Assembly: GCA_021106775.1 (NCBI GenBank)
Contig: JAIOTL010000167.1
Coordinates: forward strand, 1 to 17,024
Source: Planctomycetota bacterium
Lineage (GTDB): Bacteria > Planctomycetota > UBA8742 > SKZP01 > JAIOTL01
Direction: 5' to 3'
DNA: 17,024 nt
The notes beneath the pieces are model-generated. The model made no database searches and was not told the DNA's origin. It worked only from the letters and a program-made list of their open reading frames with translations. This document shows, in pieces, positions 15,078 through 17,024 of this stretch (position 1 is its first letter; every line of letters starts with the position of its first letter). Position numbers and translations under genes: made by a program.

Positions 15078-17024
15078 ATGAACGCGCTTGAGAAAATCCT
15101 GGTTGACCTTGCATTGGACAAGCAAATAATCACCCAGAATCAGTTAGTACAAGCCTTCGACGAACTGAAATCTTCACCAATGAAGAATTTCGGCAGAATC
15201 CTTGCTGACCTCAAATTTATCACAGAAAATCAACTCGATGAACTCAGAGCAGAATCAAATACTATATTCAGAGACAATGGTTCTGTCAGGAAATCCACCA
15301 GCGGTAAGATTTCATTGAAGCAGGGAGACGATTATTCTGCGTTCATTGATGACCATGAAGTAAAAAGATACTCAAAGCCACGTAAAAGCGAAATAATCGA
15401 AAAATTCAAAAAAAACGACACCGACAGGCTCATTGGCAGTGAATTTGTCGGATGTCAGGTTATCGAAAAACTCGGTCAGGGTGGGATGGGTAGAATTTAT
15501 AAGGTGAAGCATTTATTTCTCAACAAATACATGGCAATGAAGGTTCTGGCGCGTCAATATACTGAACAGAAGCTGTATGTTCAACGCTTTTTTCGTGAAG
15601 CTCGAAGTGCAGCAAAGCTTAATCATTCGAACATTGTGAAAATCTATGATGTTGGTCAGATGTCTGGCGAATATTATATGTTGATGCAGCTTGTTGACGG
15701 TATCGACCTCAAGAAGGTTATTTTAGAACGTGGAAAGATTTCGGTTCGTGATGCTCTTTTCATTGTGTCGGAGGTTGCCAAAGCTCTTATAGAAGCGCAT
15801 CGACACAAAATAATTCATCGAGATATTAAGCCAGACAACATTATGCTCGATAAAAGACACGTTTTGGTTACTGATTTCGGACTGGCGAAAATTGAAAAAA
15901 CCGAAGGTGAGGGCGAAGGTTCCGAGTTTATGACTTTGACAGGTCCCGGTCAGGTTCTGGGTTCCCCATATTTCATGGCACCTGAGCAGGCTGACAGCAG
16001 TCATGAAGTTGATCATCGCACAGACATTTACTCGCTGGGTTCAACATTTTATTATCTCATTACCGGCAAAAATCCGTATGACGGACCAAACGCTATTGCA
16101 ATAATCTTCAAGCGCATTAACGAACCACTGATTCGACCAAAAAAACTTGAACCAATGATGCCGGAATGCATAAATAAGCTTATTATCAAGATGATGGCGA
16201 TAAAACGCGAAAACAGACAGGAGTCTGCACAGAAACTTTTAAGAGAAATCGAGGAATTACCAATAAAAAATCGGGTTGAGCGGTTTGAAGATATGGATTT
16301 GAATAAAAATATAAATGTCAATGACTCGAACAGACTTTTTACTCAGGCTGCAGATGACGGTTTGCGTGAAAGCTCGAGTAACAGACAGGCTGTAAAGGCG
16401 GAAAAAACAGCACCCACAAGCTTTCCTGTGGATAAGAGCAAAGCAAAAACTAAGATAAGAAAAGTGTCAACATACAAAAATGATGCAGAACCAATTGAGA
16501 AAACCGCTGATGCCAAGGAAAATTACGGATTCATAACCATGACAGATTTTGCTTCAGATGCTGATATTGTAACCAAAAGTGCTGAAAAGGAAAGCAAACC
16601 CGAAAGGAAAACCTCAGCACCATCAGTTCCGAAAAAAAAGCTGGCAGCACAAGCACATGCTCCGAAAATCGAAAAAAAGGCAGTAAAGCCAATGAATATG
16701 GCCTACAAAAGCATTTCGAAGCAAAAACTTAAATCACTTGAAAAGAATAAAATTGTGAAGGACTTAATTGCTAGGATTAAGCATTTTATACAGAAAAAGG
16801 ATGTTAATTCAGCACAGTCGTATCTAGAACACGCTCTTAGGGTTGTGGGAGAAAACAATGAGTTAAATGCAATTAAACTCGAGATTTTCAACGCAATGAC
16901 TAGCGTTAAAGAACAGCTTGAATTTGCTGGAAAGAATCTTAATGAAAAAAACTATGCCCACGCACTTCGCATGTATAAAACCATTATGAAAAGAGTGCCT
17001 GAAAACAATATTGCAAAAAAGCAA
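15078..17024 (+). CDS. Hanks-type Ser/Thr protein kinase with an MshEN-like N-terminal module, 3' end cut
   Basis: ATG 15078 has AAAGG 6 bases upstream. The frame is open for 649 codons to the window edge. Residues 1-58 form two short helical repeats (ILVDLALDKQIITQNQLVQA and ILADLKFITENQLDEL) like the N-terminal MshEN/GspE_N-type domain, in some proteins a nucleotide or c-di-GMP binding module. The kinase domain (about 126-405) is complete: glycine loop LGQGGMGRIY (132-141), Lys155 (in MAMKVL), HRDIKPDN (247-254), DFG (266-268), APE (301-303) and HRTDIYSLG. It should be active. A Lys/Ser/Thr-rich linker of about 200 residues follows, without an obvious membrane helix, and then helical sequence from about 550 that looks like TPR repeats. 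The substrate is unknown. It lies 197 bp after the vWA gene on the same strand and probably has its own promoter. Confidence 0.93.
   Translation, partial: MNALEKILVDLALDKQIITQNQLVQAFDELKSSPMKNFGRILADLKFITENQLDELRAESNTIFRDNGSVRKSTSGKISLKQGDDYSAFIDDHEVKRYSKPRKSEIIEKFKKNDTDRLIGSEFVGCQVIEKLGQGGMGRIYKVKHLFLNKYMAMKVLARQYTEQKLYVQRFFREARSAAKLNHSNIVKIYDVGQMSGEYYMLMQLVDGIDLKKVILERGKISVRDALFIVSEVAKALIEAHRHKIIHRDIKPDNIMLDKRHVLVTDFGLAKIEKTEGEGEGSEFMTLTGPGQVLGSPYFMAPEQADSSHEVDHRTDIYSLGSTFYYLITGKNPYDGPNAIAIIFKRINEPLIRPKKLEPMMPECINKLIIKMMAIKRENRQESAQKLLREIEELPIKNRVERFEDMDLNKNINVNDSNRLFTQAADDGLRESSSNRQAVKAEKTAPTSFPVDKSKAKTKIRKVSTYKNDAEPIEKTADAKENYGFITMTDFASDADIVTKSAEKESKPERKTSAPSVPKKKLAAQAHAPKIEKKAVKPMNMAYKSISKQKLKSLEKNKIVKDLIARIKHFIQKKDVNSAQSYLEHALRVVGENNELNAIKLEIFNAMTSVKEQLEFAGKNLNEKNYAHALRMYKTIMKRVPENNIAKKQ

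Overview
The window is about 17 kb of AT-rich bacterial DNA. Most genes sample at roughly 35-42% GC; the ATP synthase gene is clearly richer. Several genes have good Shine-Dalgarno sites (GGAGG, GGAG, AAAGG), and promoters read as TTG-17 bp-TATAAT, which argues against class Bacteroidia, where both are usually missing or altered. ASH-plus-FG-GAP surface proteins, large membrane vWA/amidotransferase-like proteins, DUF4388/roadblock regulators and clustered TGTCATT-type palindromes suggest a member of the wider FCB group, perhaps the Ignavibacteria/Kapabacteria side of Chlorobiota. This placement is an inference.

Layout. 1-965: two small membrane proteins of unknown function on +; the first is cut by the window edge. 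966-1732: no gene. Its second half is a dense cluster of short palindromes and a 50-bp tandem repeat. 1733-3151 (-): atpD, the F1 ATP synthase beta subunit, alone, with no atpC after it. 3341-5143 (-): a 600-residue protein read as receiver-like + DUF4388-like + long disordered linker + roadblock/LC7. A 402-bp divergent spacer with a promoter on each side leads to 5546-8437 (+), a probable lipoprotein with four ASH (Ig-like) domains and a seven-bladed FG-GAP propeller. 8556-9071 (+) is a second, small roadblock-type protein. On the minus strand follow an HD-domain hydrolase (9128-9697), the biotin transporter S component bioY (9796-10386, with a clear terminator) and an OmpR/PhoB-type response regulator (10481-11200). 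11335-14880 (+) encodes a 1181-residue membrane protein with two vWA domains around an amidotransferase-like domain. 15078 to the window end (+) is a Ser/Thr protein kinase with an unusual N-terminal module; it has no stop in the window.

How they may work together. The window is rich in signalling parts: two roadblock proteins flanking an exported repeat protein, a response regulator with no kinase beside it, a large vWA membrane protein and a Ser/Thr kinase. The response regulator and vWA genes are divergent and share a 121-bp control region with a perfect 15-bp palindrome overlapping both predicted promoters. This makes a shared regulatory unit possible but does not prove one. No MglA-like GTPase, histidine kinase, ECF ATPase or atpC is visible in the window. 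No CRISPR array, tRNA, rRNA or intact mobile element was seen.
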